From Alligator mississippiensis (taxonomy: Eukaryota > Chordata > Crocodylia > Alligatoridae): DNA of 64,000 nucleotides. The stretch is from positions 42,717,319-42,781,318 of the forward strand of contig NC_081831.1 of NCBI RefSeq assembly GCF_030867095.1. The letters run 5' to 3'. The notes beneath the pieces were generated by a model. It made no database searches and was not told the origin of the DNA. It saw nothing but the letters and a program-made list of their open reading frames with translations. Shown here piece by piece: positions 42,971-54,850 of the stretch (position 1 is its first letter; each line of letters starts with the position of its first letter). A program made the position numbers and the translations under genes.

Positions 42971-44087
42971 CTGTGAAGAAAGGGGACTGCCTCTCGCCTT
43001 GAACACCTAGGAACACCAGAGATCATGAACAATACGTTCTCCTGCCTGCTCTGCTGGCTAGCACAGTGCCCAAGGAAGAAGGCCAGACAGCTGGCAAAAG
43101 GTTCACAGAAGATGGAGACAGACACCATAGTTGCACCTTGCTTCATCCTCCCAGCTTTTTCTTCTATCCATAAGACTGCAGTTAATTTTCCTCAATGTGG
43201 TTTTTCCAAACAGGCCAGGATTCCCCACTTCCTCACCACAAAGTGACTTCCAAGAAGGATTTTGGTAGCCTACAATCCCTTTCCTCCCCTTTGTAGAGAT
43301 GTCAGGCTTAAATGCCAGGGTTACTCGCTCCTAAAATCCCTGATTCCAGCCACATGCTCCCAACATGCCTTCAGAGTTGGTCTGCAAGCTCTTTGGGGAA
43401 GGGATCACCTTTCTGTTCTGTGCTTCTACAGCACCACCTAGCACAACAGGGGATTGGTCCATGAGTGAAGCCTATAATCCTAATAATAATCAACACCACA
43501 AATTGGCCTAGTTTTGTAGGGTCCATTGGTTCAGAGCATCCTCAATGCTGGAACTTTTCTCTGAACCTTTTTCAAGTTCTCTGAACTTGACAGTTTCTGG
43601 CCACCACCCATTGGTGTTTCTACGTGAGAGGACCGGAAAGTCAGCGCGGCTGGTGGAAATCTATAATTGGGTTTAAGTGAATTTGATGCTCCCCCTTCCT
43701 CCTGCCCTTTTCTTTCTGACTCCTCTAGCAGAGGGCTGCAACCTTAGCTGAGGTTACTCAGCACTACCCCATTATGGAAAAGAGACAGGATGTCTAAAAG
43801 TAGAAGATAATGATCACAGCTACGAAAAATAGAACTAAAGCCACAAGGCTCCATTGGAGTATTATCAATGAACTGTCTGCATGCATCAGAACTACCAGGC
43901 AGCAGAAACAGCTAGCACCATGTTAATTGAGCTAGGTGCCAACCAGGGACCCAAAGCACCAGGACAACAACTGTACTAACTGCAATGAATATTTCACATG
44001 CTAGAGACTATTAACTATACTAATTTTAACAACAACTCCATTGCTGATCTATAAGACTTTATTTTTCTTTGCATAACTCAGAGATGC
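42971..44087. other. Upstream of ARL13A coding exon 1; nothing identified
   Basis: If a leader exon exists near 46.4 kb this is intron. Frames are short on both strands. The only notable feature is the pyrimidine tract that forms the acceptor next to 42970. Confidence 0.4.
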
Positions 44088-44095
44088 TGATAAGA

Positions 44096-45687
44096 CAGGG
44101 GTGGGCAAAATATGGCCCACAGGCTGGATCCAGCCCGCTAAAGGATTTAATCCGGCCTGTGGTGGGTTCCTGGCCAGATGCAGAGGTCCTGTGCGTGCAA
44201 TTGGTCTTGCTGCCTCTGGGTGTGCAGTAGTGCTGGAACAGTGCAGTGTCCAAACCCTGCTTCCCAGCAGCCCTGGCAGCAGCAGTGGCTCCCACTGCCC
44301 AGGCACCCCAGCCTGCCTGCCCTGCTCCCATTGCTGGGGGCATCAGATGAAGCGGGTGGATTGGGTCACCATGGAGACCAGCCTGGGACCTGTACAGGCA
44401 GTATGCGCTCAGCCAGGTGGATAGGATGGCACCACAGGTTGGTGGGAAGCAATATCACAGAGTGGGAGGGGCAGGCAAGGCCAGGGCCAGGGCTGGGATT
44501 GGGACTGGTATCATGGGGCAGGGACAGCATGGAGCCAGGACTGGGGACAGAGCCAAGATCCACTCCCTGTAGGTCCCTGTGATAGATGCTAGTTCTGCAG
44601 ACAAGTGTACGCATGCTGAGAGCAGATTGTGGCTCTGGCCCAGGCCCCAGCCCTTCACTGTCACCACTCCACAATCCTTGCCCTGGCCCTGGCCCTGGCC
44701 ACCTGTCCTGCTCCCCCATGCCACTCCTCGCCTGTCTCACAACCCTATCCCATCCTCCCAGCCTGCGCAGGTCCCAGACTGGTATCCATGGAGACCCTGA
44801 GGCTGGGAACACCATGACAGTGCAGGGCCAGGGCGTGGGGCAGAGCCACTAGGGAGTTTTGGTGAGCCGGGGGTGACCACCCATCCCTAATTGGGCGGGA
44901 CAGTCCAGGAATGGGAACCTCAAGTCCTGGTCCCAGGCTGCATGACTGCAGGACAGCATTTGTTCCAGATTTGCAGTATTGTGCAGGGATCTGTAGGAAA
45001 CAGCAGGTTTCCCCTTGCAGACTGGCAGTGTTTCATCCTGCAAGGGGCAGCCAGGAGCAGGAGGCAGAGGGTGTGTATGTGTGTACGGGAACAAAGCCAG
45101 GCAGCCTGGACAGCAGCTCCCTGCAGGTAAGTCTATGGGGGGGGGGGGCGATCAAGGACCCCATGGTGAGGGAGGGAGTGGGGTAGGAGCTGGGGGTGTT
45201 GTCCAGTCAGGGTGGTGCATGGGGCTGGAGTATGAAGTGGGACGGAGCCATGGGCATCTCATCCATTAGGCAGGGGCATGTGCCCCCCAAGATTTGTGCA
45301 CAGAGTGGGGGCTGATGTGGGCTGCTCACTGCAGGCTCGGGGCTCCCTGTCCTTCTGCCCTGCCCTTGGGGGCCCCCATGCTGGCTGTGCCGCCATGGCA
45401 AGGTGCTGCCTGTCTGCCCGGCAGCAGCGGGGGCAACAGCGGCATGGTGTTGTGCCTCCGCTGCTGCTGGGTGGGCAGGGGGTGTGTGGCTGGATTTGGG
45501 CTCCTTGGGGAAGGGTAGCAGGGTGGGGAGCCTCAAGCCCTCAGTGGGCAGCCTGCATCTGTCCCTGCTCCGCTCGGCTCTGGTGCTGCAGCACCAGCAA
45601 TGGCAGCGGGCGGGGGGATCTGGCTCACAACAGATCAGTGTAATTCCCTAAATGGTCCCCCAGCCCAAATAATTGTCCACCCCCCTG
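44096..45687. mobile_element. Non-autonomous hAT element, exact 8-bp duplication
   Basis: Starts CAGGGGTGGGCAAAATATGG and ends ATAATTGTCCACCCCCCTG. TGATAAGA flanks it exactly (44088-44095 and 45688-45695). The 1592-bp interior is GC-rich, with repeated CCAGGGCCAGGGC-type motifs, a G-run near 45138-45148 and no transposase. Overlapping open frames on both strands come from composition. Same family as 13387-13806 and 59518-60880. It lies between the ARL13A coding exon 1 and its candidate promoter. Confidence 0.92.
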
Positions 45688-46397
45688 TGATAAGACATTC
45701 CTCCGTGGGAATACCTCTCTGAATGTTCACTGCACATGGGTGAAGCAGAGCAGGGCATCTTGCTTTCTCACTGTCCTGCTCTGATGAAGAATAACTCTTG
45801 TCACCACTAACCCGAGTTCCCCCTATCCTGCAAATCAACAGGCATGCGATTCTGGCACCCTTACACACATTGTGTAGCCCCTCCTCCACTGAGGCCTTGC
45901 AGAGCCACTCCTGGAGACTGGTACAACTCAGCAGTCTGAGTATAAGAATAGGCTTGTGGGGCCCTGTGTGCATGGGAAGAAAGACAAAAGCAGCTGGAGA
46001 AGTAACGGTCATTTTGCCACCCCTTTTCCAGTCTCATTTTGAGGAATGACATGCGTGTTCCCTCCCAAAAGGCCTGCAGCTGCTGCACTTCTACCCCTGA
46101 CAGGCTGCTTCCCTAGACAACAGCCTGTTCCTATACAGAAAAACCAGCTCTGTTTCCACCTCAGCAAAGCAGAAGACCCAAGTCCAGAGCCACCATCTTT
46201 GCCCACCACCCTCTACCAAATTCCTTTTCAATGCTCTAAACAATGAGTATACCCTCCTAGCACTGACCACACAGGCCCGGAGAGCAAGAACAACCCTCCC
46301 AATGCTGTAGTGATAACTCCTGGCAACTAAAACTCAGCTCCAGCCAGAAAACAAGACCATTCCTCTCCTCTTAAAATTCCAATTCAGAGTCTCTTAC
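45688..46397. other. Unique sequence between hAT element and candidate leader exon
   Basis: No gene recognised. The frames are unremarkable and no repeat ends were found. If the leader exon at 46398 is real, this is the right part of the first intron of ARL13A. Confidence 0.35.
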
Positions 46398-46600
46398 CGG
46401 CTACATATGGTCGTCTAACGTCTCTTCCTTCCTGCAACATTTGGTTAAACCTAATCTGGATTTAAATTGTTCACTATTTGTGGCCTCTCTAATCCCAGGG
46501 GGACTCAGATCAAGAGATCTCTGCTTTCTGGGAAATGTAGTTCTGAAAGTGCTCTCTCTCGCTCGCTCTCTCTCTCTCTCCCTGAGTGGCTGACAAGGTT
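46398..46600 (-). other. Possible ARL13A 5' leader exon
   Basis: A strong minus-strand donor (GTAGCCG|GTAAGAG) ends at 46398, downstream of the promoter-like motifs. It could join the acceptor at 42970, placing a non-coding exon ahead of the ATG. The right limit is a guess. Inference only. Confidence 0.28.
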
Positions 46601-46635
46601 GGAAGGAGAGGGCACTACATTACCCATAAGGCAAC
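46529..46635 (-). promoter_or_regulatory. Candidate ARL13A promoter: paired ACTAYRNNNCCCR motifs and imperfect X-box
   Basis: 46614-46626 reads ACTACATTACCCA; 46529-46541 is its counterpart on the other strand (ACTACATTTCCCA). Both match ACTAYRNNNCCCR, a motif known from vertebrate promoters and linked to ZNF143. Overlapping the first, 46619-46635 holds ATTACC, five bases, GGCAAC. The half-sites fit an RFX X-box, but the spacing exceeds the usual 0-3, so this is imperfect. RFX factors drive many ciliary genes, which suits ARL13A. A CT run (46552-46580) separates the motifs. There is no TATA box nearby. Confidence 0.42.
46552..46580. repeat. CT microsatellite
   Basis: A nearly pure CT run interrupted by two GCTC units, lying between the two promoter-like motifs. 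Confidence 0.9.
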
Positions 46636-47083
46636 GTCCATGAGCCGCGGAAAAAGCAGCCATCAGGCCTATCACTGCTTTTACATGGTTTGGAGAAAGG
46701 GAGCACTCTGATTGGCCATTTAGGTTTTCCAGGTGAATTAGTATCTTCTGTAACAAATCACTGCAGGGGTCACTCCATGGCCTAATCCTTGGATTGCTAC
46801 TCATTTGCCTGTAGTACCTGCAAAAAGCAGCTCTCTCTCATGAGTTATAGAGAAGCCCTTCTTGTGTGAACCTTATTTCTCTACCAGTGCTTTTTAAACA
46901 TAGTTAATAGTGAATGAATAAGAATCTGCCATCTCAAATAACATGTATACGGTGCATACTCAGCAATACCTACATTATTCACATTAGAAATAAAAATCAA
47001 CCAGCCTGAAGCAAAGGACCTAGGAAAAGGGAAAATCCAGAAGCTCTCAGGCAAATACAAAGAAACAGTTCCCAGGTAATATC
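46636..47083. other. Unique sequence right of the candidate promoter
   Basis: No exon could be supported on either strand. If the promoter is bidirectional, a plus-strand transcript would begin here, but I see no clear coding exon. Confidence 0.35.
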
Positions 47084-47259
47084 TACCATATTTCACAGTG
47101 TACAGGTCAAAACAGTGTATAAATCGAGGCCATTTTTCTGATCCAAAAATTTAGGAGTTTCATAGATCCAGTGTATAAGCAGACCTTTTTGGATTAGAAA
47201 TATCGAATTGACTTACACTGGCCCCTGTATGCCCTCACTGCGAGCCAGGCACCTGGGAG

Positions 47260-47290
<31 letters not shown>

Positions 47291-47741
47291 AGGGGAGGGT
47301 GAACCTGTGCTGCAGTGGAGCTGGGCTTGGCACTCATCTCCTGCGAGAGGTGCTGCCTGGGCCATGCTAGTCAAGCGCCAAGCCCTTGCAGGGAATGGGG
47401 CTGCGCCAGCCCAGCACCACTCACAGGGGACAGGACCGGGCTTGGTGCTTGGCTGGCTCAGCCCAGACAGCACCGCTTGCCAGGGGATGGGGCCGGGCTC
47501 AGTGCCCACATGCTGTGCTTGGGCTGAGCCCAGACCCCAGGGCCTCCAGTGACAGGGATGCTGTCAGTAGGTGAAGAAAGTTGTATTGGGTTGAGTTGGG
47601 GCCAGGGTTCGGCAAGGGCTGGGGCTGGGATGGAATAGCACTGGGGTCAAAAGTATTGTCACAGTGTGTAAGTCAAGGTGGAAATTTAAAAGGTAAATAT
47701 TTTGGCTCCAAACCTTGAGTTATACACTATGAAATACGGTA
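47084..47741. mobile_element. DNA transposon remnant with ACCRTATTTCAYAGTGTA ends
   Basis: Left end TACCATATTTCACAGTGTAC and right end (read backwards) TACCGTATTTCATAGTGTAT are inverted repeats of about 20 bp. Each begins with TA, which may be the target duplication. Subterminal GTGTATAA-type motifs recur on both sides, and a 28-base G-run and a GC-rich centre fill the interior. No transposase. The superfamily cannot be settled from 658 bp. Confidence 0.68.
47263..47290. repeat. Poly-G tract, 28 bases
   Basis: An uninterrupted run of G inside the TIR element. Lengths of such runs are often wrong in assemblies. Confidence 0.9.
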
Positions 47742-49415
47742 AATCAAAGATGTCAAAAAAAGCAAACTCCAACTACTGAGGGGACCTGGGGAGCAAGTCA
47801 CCCTTGGAAGCAATGTTTTTTCTCAAAGCAATGGAAATCCACATGGGATAGGGTAAAATCAAGGTAAAAAGACTTTTTTATTAACAAGTCTTCTCAAACT
47901 TCCTCTGCTCAACATAGACACAAAGACCAAGACAGTACCTTAGAATCACCTCCCCTGCCTCTCTTGAAAGGATCATGCACCCCCCTCCCCCCTGCCCCTT
48001 ACCTAATTAATTAATACAAACACAATCCCCCTATAAACAAAAGAAGACTGGAGATGCTAATTATGATACTAGCACTCCTGTGTAATAGTAGAATACATGT
48101 ATCTTGATCCTTCCACCCTATTAGTCGGACTGTTTTCCCATATAGAGAGTGAATGTTACTTCTTGTACTTGTTGGCATAGCTGTGGCATCACTGGATGAC
48201 TGCGCTTGGGTTGGTTGAAATGGCACCATGAACTGCTGCCAGACTTTGCTATGTACATTATGAATTATCATTGGTTCCTTCAGTTCTGTCTCTAGTACTT
48301 TGCACAAATGCAACAATTTCTGACCTTTCCACCTGTATGTGAATTCATGTTGGATCAGAAAAGTGCGTCTTTTGCCTGTCTTTTGCCTAGTGTCATACCT
48401 TTTAAATCTCAGGACACATTTTCTTCAGTACTGATATTTTCTTCTGTTTTGACATTACAGCCTTCTCTACAGTCAGCTCTATCTTTTCATTCCAAAAATC
48501 CTTGCTTGTCAAAGGAACTTGTTTTCATGTTGGACTTCTTTTCTTTCTTTTAAAAGATTCATTTCATTGCATCTCTGTTTCTCTCACTCTTTCTGCCAGT
48601 TTATTCAGTAATACTTATATGTGTAGTAGTATCATGCGCACCAGTTCCTCTGTGTCTTCCTCTTCTTTTGCATTTTGTTTTTCTACAAAGTTGGCAAAAG
48701 AAGATCTGACAGTAATTCCTTTTCTGGGCTTGCATTTCACTTTCAAATTCTACCTTTGTTTCTTTAGTTAAGATGATGCTCTGAAGTCTCGGCAGTGCAG
48801 AAGCTAGAGGTTTGTCAGAAGTATTCTCTGGGGATCTGTGATCTATGTCATTCCATACTGCATAATCTGTATGTACTGATGAAATTTCCAACATCCAGAG
48901 ACAATGACAAATAATTCTTTCTCCATTTCAACATAATTTCACTGTGTTGGTGTCTGTACTCTTGATTTGTATGTCACTTAAACTCCTTCCTGCAACACTG
49001 CTGTTCCAATGGATGCGTGGGATGCAACTGTAATGCTATTCCCTTGTTTTCATCACAGTATTTTAGTTTTGGTTTGAGGCCTATGACATCTTTCATGCAG
49101 CCATCCCTCTACTGGTCCTTTTTGTCTCCTTTTATGTTCTTGCAGAGACATCCTATCCTACTATTACTCTTGCTAGGTAAACCACCATCCCTGGTATATA
49201 TTACAGTTCTTTTAGGGAAAATAATCCTTTTCCTGGCCCTACTCTTTACTGGAATCAGGTCTGATGCCTCAGGTCCATTGCTAAAATTTGGCCAAATAAC
49301 TTACTTTGTCTCCACTGATTGCACGTTACTGTGATTCAGTTTTCTGTAGCACTCTCTTCAACTTCTGAGTCATCCTACCAAGTATTAGGATGCCATAGAT
49401 GTTTGACTTCAATGC
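47742..49415 (-). pseudogene. Highly decayed coding-like sequence, unidentified
   Basis: Read on the minus strand, several short open pieces follow each other with frequent frame changes. Examples: SSVHTDYAVWNDIDHRSPEN and ILTKETKVEFESEMQAQKR (48894-48601), ELTVEKAVMSKQKK near 48480, and ELKEPMIIHNVHSKVWQQF (48290-48230). Composition is Lys/Glu/Ser-rich and AT-rich. I recognise no family. It may be a dead gene or retrocopy; chance cannot be excluded. Confidence 0.25.
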
Positions 49416-49429
49416 ATGTCAATCCTCCT

Positions 49430-50340
49430 TGTTTTTCCATACACCTTTCTCTGGAATATGTCTTGTGTAGATGATATTCCAAAAGCTGTTTTCTTCAAGT
49501 GCCCTCTTCCAGGCGAGATCCTCCCAGAACCACCCATCCTAGCCTTCAAACAAGCACCAAACCTTGCTAACCTCATCACTAAAAGCAAACTTCCTACAGC
49601 CCATGACAAGAAATGTAAAACCTGCCAACACATCTTCACTGCCCCCACAATCACTATACCTCACAGCAGAACCATAAGCATTCCTGGATCTTACAGCTGC
49701 ACCTCCAGAAATGTAATATATTTCATCCAACGCACCAAATGCCCTGATACAAAATACATAGGAGAGACCAAACAACAACTGTGCACCAGAATGAATGCAT
49801 ACCAGAAATCTATCAAAGACAAGAATACCCAATTACCTGCAGAGGCACATTTCTCACAATCTCTCAATTTTTATCCTCAAAGGGAATTTACAAAACACCT
49901 TTCACAGATGAGCCTATGAACTTCACTTTATCAACCTCCTGGATACAAAAAATCATGGACTAAATATAGGCATTGGATTTATGACACATTATAACCTGCC
50001 TAACATCAGACTCCCTAGGTACCTCTCCACTATTTACCAGCTACATTCATTCTGCTGTCTCTCCCCACTCCCCCCCAACCTGTCTCTCAACCACTGATTC
50101 CTCAATTTACATCTTTACTGACTGGCTTTCTTGCATGCACACCAGCATCTGGCTTCTTTACTATTCATTCCATCCAGAAAGAGCACACACCAGCTGCAGA
50201 TGCCTCCTCAGCCTGACGAAGGGTATGTATACCCAAGAGCTCGCAAAGAAGAATTTTTCCAAATATTTGAGTTGGTCTAGTAAACGATATCAGATTTACC
50301 CAAAGAACCTTGTCCGCCTCTGTCCTTAGACCAACCCAAC
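49430..50340 (+). mobile_element. Penelope-like retroelement remnant with GIY-YIG endonuclease code
   Basis: The frame 49416-49919 encodes the end of a reverse transcriptase (ILAFKQAPNLANLITKSKL). A Cys-rich linker (KKCKTCQHIFTAP) follows, then a GIY-YIG-type region (NVIYFIQRTKCPD, KYIGETKQQLCTRMN). GIY-YIG nucleases are the C-terminal domain of Penelope-like elements. The 3' untranslated part follows, with CAGCCTGACGAAGGG, GAGTTGGTCTAGTAAACGAT and CCAAAGAACCTTGTC near the end. The 5' part is missing, and the frame breaks after the nuclease motif; inactive. Confidence 0.77.
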
Positions 50341-51169
50341 TACAACCCATACCCCTCTTCCAAATGGAGTGTTGTTGCTCATTTGTTCAGTTTGATCTGA
50401 AAGTGTTCAACTATAATACAGATTACACTGAATAGGTTTGCTGGAGAGAGCTTGTAACTGCTGCTTTGTGCAATGGTAGGTGGTATTGTTACCACATTAT
50501 TTCTTTGTTTAGGTATCAATGCTCAATGCCCATCTGTTAGGGCTGTGTGAGGCTTCGGACCCTGCTTTGGATCCGGCGCCGCTTCGGACGCTTCGGCATC
50601 TGAAGTGGCACACCCAGATCGAAGTGCAGGCTCCGTAACGTTATCCAAAGTGGGTTGGAGCGTCCAAAGCACTTTGGATCCGCTTCAGACGCTTTGGATG
50701 CCTTGATTGACAATTAGAAGAGGGAGGGGGAGTGGGGAAGGGAGAGGGGGAGGTGGAGCAGGGTGGAAGACTGACATTTCTCACTGGCTACCTTTCCAAT
50801 GCCAGCGTCTGTGGGGTGGGACTAGAAACAGCATAAAAGCCTCTGTTTTGAGGCATTCTGTACCTTTTTGCAGCTTGTTGCCTGTCTGGAACTTTGTGAG
50901 AGAGGAACACTCAGACTGAGACATTGCGGCTTGCTCTGGCTCAGTACTAGTTGAACTTGCCTGCTTCTTTTTCTTGTTACAAAGGAATGGGTAGGATTTA
51001 GCTTAGCTTATCTTAGCTTAGCTATTCTATTAAATTATTATTAGCATTATGATTCAATGTATTTCTTTCAATTTATATTTGCCCTTATTTTTTGGAAACT
51101 TTGCAAAAAGAAAGGTGTGTTTTCCCTGCCACTGTGACCTATCACTGTGGAGGGAAGCACAGATTGTTT

Positions 51170-51170
<1 letters not shown>

Positions 51171-51200
<30 letters not shown>
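51171..51200. repeat. CA microsatellite
   Basis: Fifteen CA units in the 5' leader of the hAT element. The second family member has a shorter CACACAC run at the same place (about 61055-61080), so the seed is part of the element. Confidence 0.95.
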
Positions 51201-51202
<2 letters not shown>

Positions 51203-51404
51203 AACAGACAGAGACAATATAGAGAAAAATCAGATATTCATAGCAGAAGAAGATAGACAGCACACAATTTCTACATAACCATTAACATTGAAGCAAACAT
51301 TCAAAGAAGAGGCCAGTGCACGTGCGCAACAGAGAGAATAAAACACATAATACAAAAGGATTCACACACACACACAGACCTTTTGCAGCACAGGAAAGAT
51401 CAAT

Positions 51405-53917
51405 ATGAAACATGCTGGAAAGGCAGGTGCCAGGTCTTCTGGCAGGGGAGGGAGAGGGGGTAGGGGGAGACCTATGGCTGTAAGCCCCCCCGCTCCCCCC
51501 CCCCGACACGGACGCATTCTATTCCCGAGCAGCCGTGACATCAGTGCTGCCAGTGGAAGCCAGGAGGTGGGAGCAGTGTTTGCACCTGACAGCCCTGTAC
51601 CTGCACCACCTCCGCTCAGGCCAGAAGTGGGCACCAGCAGTGGAATCACTACCTCCTCCACCACAATTTCAGCTCTCAGCATGAGCCTCCCACTGCCAAA
51701 GGAGGAGCTGGAGCTGGAAGCAGAGATGCTGAGTGCACTGGCTCATGCAATTCTGGGAACTGAGGGGGGAACAGAGTTTGTGCTCCACACCCCTCAAGTT
51801 TCCCTTAGACCCAGGTCTCCTCCGGAAAGCAGCACCTCAGAGGAGGCTGAGGTTGTGGAAGCAAGTGGCTCAGCTGAGGCAGCTCCTCCTGCTGTTCAGC
51901 CTCAGCCTACTGAGAAGGGGGAAAAGGCAGGATCCTCGCCCTCAACCCAGAAGTGGGGAAGTAGTGTAGTGTGGGATCATTTTGAGGTGGCAGATGATCC
52001 CAGGTTTGCCATCTGCCAGCACTGCCGAAGGCACATGAAATGGGGCAAGGACGTGAGACACTTCACCACCACGGTGATGCTGCTGCATCTGAGGAGGCAC
52101 CACCCCCTTGCCCTTCTTCCTGTTCAGCCTGGCACCAGTGCGAGTGTGCCAAAAGGGAAGTCCCCCGCTCACTCCAAACCCCCCTTACCCCCAAAGCAGA
52201 GGCAGGCCACCCTGGATCAGTGGGGGAAAGGTGGACAGAAAGCGGGGTGTGTTCCCAAGGCGAGCGAGATCACCTAGAGCATTGGGGAGATGCTTGCTCT
52301 GGATAGCCAGCCCTTCTCCTTAGTTGAGCGGCCAGGGTTCAGGCGGTCCGTAGCACTTCTGGCCCCATTTTACAAAGTGCCTGCATGCAACACCTTTAGC
52401 AGGGTGGTGGTGCTCTCCTTGTATCAGGTGTGCAGGGACTACTTGAGGAAGAAGCTGAGCAAGGCAGGGCCACAGGTAGCCATGCACTTAACCTCCGACA
52501 TCTGGAGCAGCCAGGGTGGTGAATACGCCTACCTCTTCCTCACAGGGCACTGATGCACTCAGTCAGGCCATCAGTGTGCTCTACTGCAAGCTGAGGTGCT
52601 GGATGAGTCCCACACGGCAAGGGGGATCATGGGGACCATGAACTGCATGGTACAGGGGTGGCTCATTGGGAAGGCCGAGCTCACCCGCGGGTTCATGGTC
52701 ACCAACAACAGGACCAATATGGTGAAGGCTGTCCGTGTGTGGCACATAGGCTGCACCTAATAGTGAGGGATGCCTTGGAGTGGGACAGGGCTGCCAGTGA
52801 TGGCGCCATCACCAGTACTGCTACAAGCCAGCTGATTTCGAAATGCAGGAAGGTGGCAGGCTACTTCCACCACAGCATCAAGGGGGGAAAATGCTGTGGG
52901 AGAAACAGGCCTCTGCCTGAGCATCCCACAGCACAGAATCATACAGGATGTGGAGACTCAATGGAACTCCCTATACCTGATGCTCCGAAGGTTGGTGGAG
53001 CAACAGAAGGCCATCCATGAGATCGCCTTGCTTGGAGAGATTGGGATCAGTGCTCCCCTGAACAGAGCTGAGTAGGGTACCATCTGCCAGATCCTGCTGG
53101 TCCTCAAGCCCTTCCTTGAGGCCACCGAGACCATTAGCCCTGGTGATGCCCTCCTCAGCCAGGTGATCCCCCTAGTGAGGAAACTGGAGAACAAAATGGA
53201 GAAGTTCGAGGGGATCAGTGTTCCTGGCTGGGGCAGGCCGCTGTCAGATGTGCAGGCACTGGTGAGGCAGCTGAAGGAGGGCATCAGGAGATGGCTGGAT
53301 CCCTTGCGGTCCAGTACGGTCCACATGATGGTGGGCATGTCTGTCCCAAAGGTGAAGGGGAGCATGTGCACTGGCAGCCCCAAAGCCCTTGATCACTGGA
53401 CGCAGTTGTGCTGGTGAACAAAGTCAGGGAGGCCAAAGTGCAGAGGCGAGGGGATGTGGAAGAGGGGGATCCACTTTCCTGTGCCAGCACTCCCAGCACC
53501 AGCACCGGTGCCAGCACCAGCACCAGCCAGTCTCCTCCACGCTGCCCACTGCCAATGTGGGCCATGGGCATGGCTTCAATGTTGGGGTCCAAACACACCA
53601 GACCCCAGCCTTGGGTAGGTAGCGCTGAGGCTACAGTGGCTACCTATCTTGCTGAGGATGTGGAGCCACTGGACTGTGACCTCTTGGCCTACTGGACAAA
53701 CTGCAGGCAGATGTGGCAGGATCTGGCCACAGTTGCCTGGCAACTTCTGTTCTGTCCACCAACCAGTGTTCCAAGCAAGAGGGTGTTCAGCATTGCTGGG
53801 GATGTTGTGACACCCCACTGCACCTGCTTGGATCCTACGTTGGTGGAGCAGCTGGTGTTCCTAAGTGTGAACCTCCCACTGCTGGGGTTCCCCAAGCTCC
53901 ACCTGCAGACGGACTGA
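51405..53917 (+). pseudogene. hAT transposase with BED zinc finger, frameshifted
   Basis: The first frame, ATG 51405 to 52277 (290 codons), has a Ser/Pro/Gly-rich N-terminus and a BED finger at about residues 189-235 (VVWDHFEV, CQHC, HLRRHH). Later frames hold the RNase H-like core: LTSDIWSS (52290-52553), then VTNNRTNMVKAV where active hATs usually have TDN. A middle helical part follows (53163-53417), then the C-terminal dimerisation region (LLAYWTNCRQMWQDLATVAW, PSKRVFSIAGDVVTP, 53640-53917). At least four frame breaks. Related to the ZBED-type hAT transposases that cut and paste the element. Confidence 0.88.
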
Positions 53918-54228
53918 GTGTCACCCTCCTCACTCTGTCTGCACCAATTTCCTTTTTTGAATTTTTTAAAAGATGAGTAATGCCCTGCTCTCAGCTGGAG
54001 GGGGCGCTAACTGCATCACCAGCCAGCGGGGGAAGAACATGTCCCTGCTGATCTCATTCCCCTGCCAGGATGAACTTGAAGGTGTGGGATTCGGGCTATG
54101 GGGAAGGAGGAGGACCCAGGGCCTGGGCATGACCACTAAAATTGCCCCCTGCCAGGGTAGGTAGGCCTGGTGGGACTACTGGTGGTGCGGCAGCCCCGTA
54201 AATGCCAGGACCAACGATCCCCTGGTGA

Positions 54229-54850
54229 AAGTGCAGTTCATAGGCCCAGCTCTGAAAAGTGGTTTGCATTGTAATTTGTTCCCTCTCAGGATCAGGCCTG
54301 AGAGACTGGAGGCAGAGTATTTTTTTTGGTGAGGAATGTGTCCCCACGGGTAGTTGGGTTTTCTTGTCTTTGATCAATTCTAGTGTGCAGTTTGTGAGGG
54401 TACTGGAGATGGCAGGTTTTGTGTTTGAGCTGTAGGAAGTTGGCTTCCGTTCTGGTGATGAGGTTAGGCGCTTGTTTGAATGTACAAACCACTTTTCAGA
54501 GCTGGGCCTATGAACTGCACTTCATCAGTCTCTTAGGTAGTAGGTATAGAAACTCATGAACTCAATATACACAGTGGAATTCTGGCACATTGCGACCTGC
54601 CAGACATCTGACACCCCAGGCGCCTCTGCACTTTTACCTGAGCTGCTACATCCCACGCCTCCCCTACCCCACACCAGAGCCTCACCCCCTGACGCCTCTA
54701 TTTCCATTTTCACTGACTGGCTTTCTTGCCTGCATTGCGGGCCAGGCCAGCCTCTGGCTTCTTTACTATTCCTTCCATCCAGGACCAACTGCAGGTACTT
54801 CCTCAGCCTGACAAAGGGGTTTTCAACCCTAAAGCTTCCAAAAAATACAT
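54229..54850 (+). mobile_element. Penelope-like 3' fragment with inverted 5' half (twin priming)
   Basis: The right half (54485-54850) is a plus-strand Penelope 3' end, with CAGCCTGACAAAGGG as in the 49.4 kb copy, ending near a T/A-rich tail. The left half (54229-54484) is the preceding part of the element on the minus strand, coding CTFKQAPNLITR and KDKKTQLPVGTH. A 38-bp segment (54229-54266) recurs as its exact complement at 54485-54522. This is the expected product of priming at two places on one RNA. It lies in the 3' part of the hAT element, so it is younger than that. Confidence 0.75.

Noticed and set aside
44059..45643. Many long open frames on both strands
   Set aside because: They fall inside a hAT element proven by its 8-bp duplication and reflect GC content.
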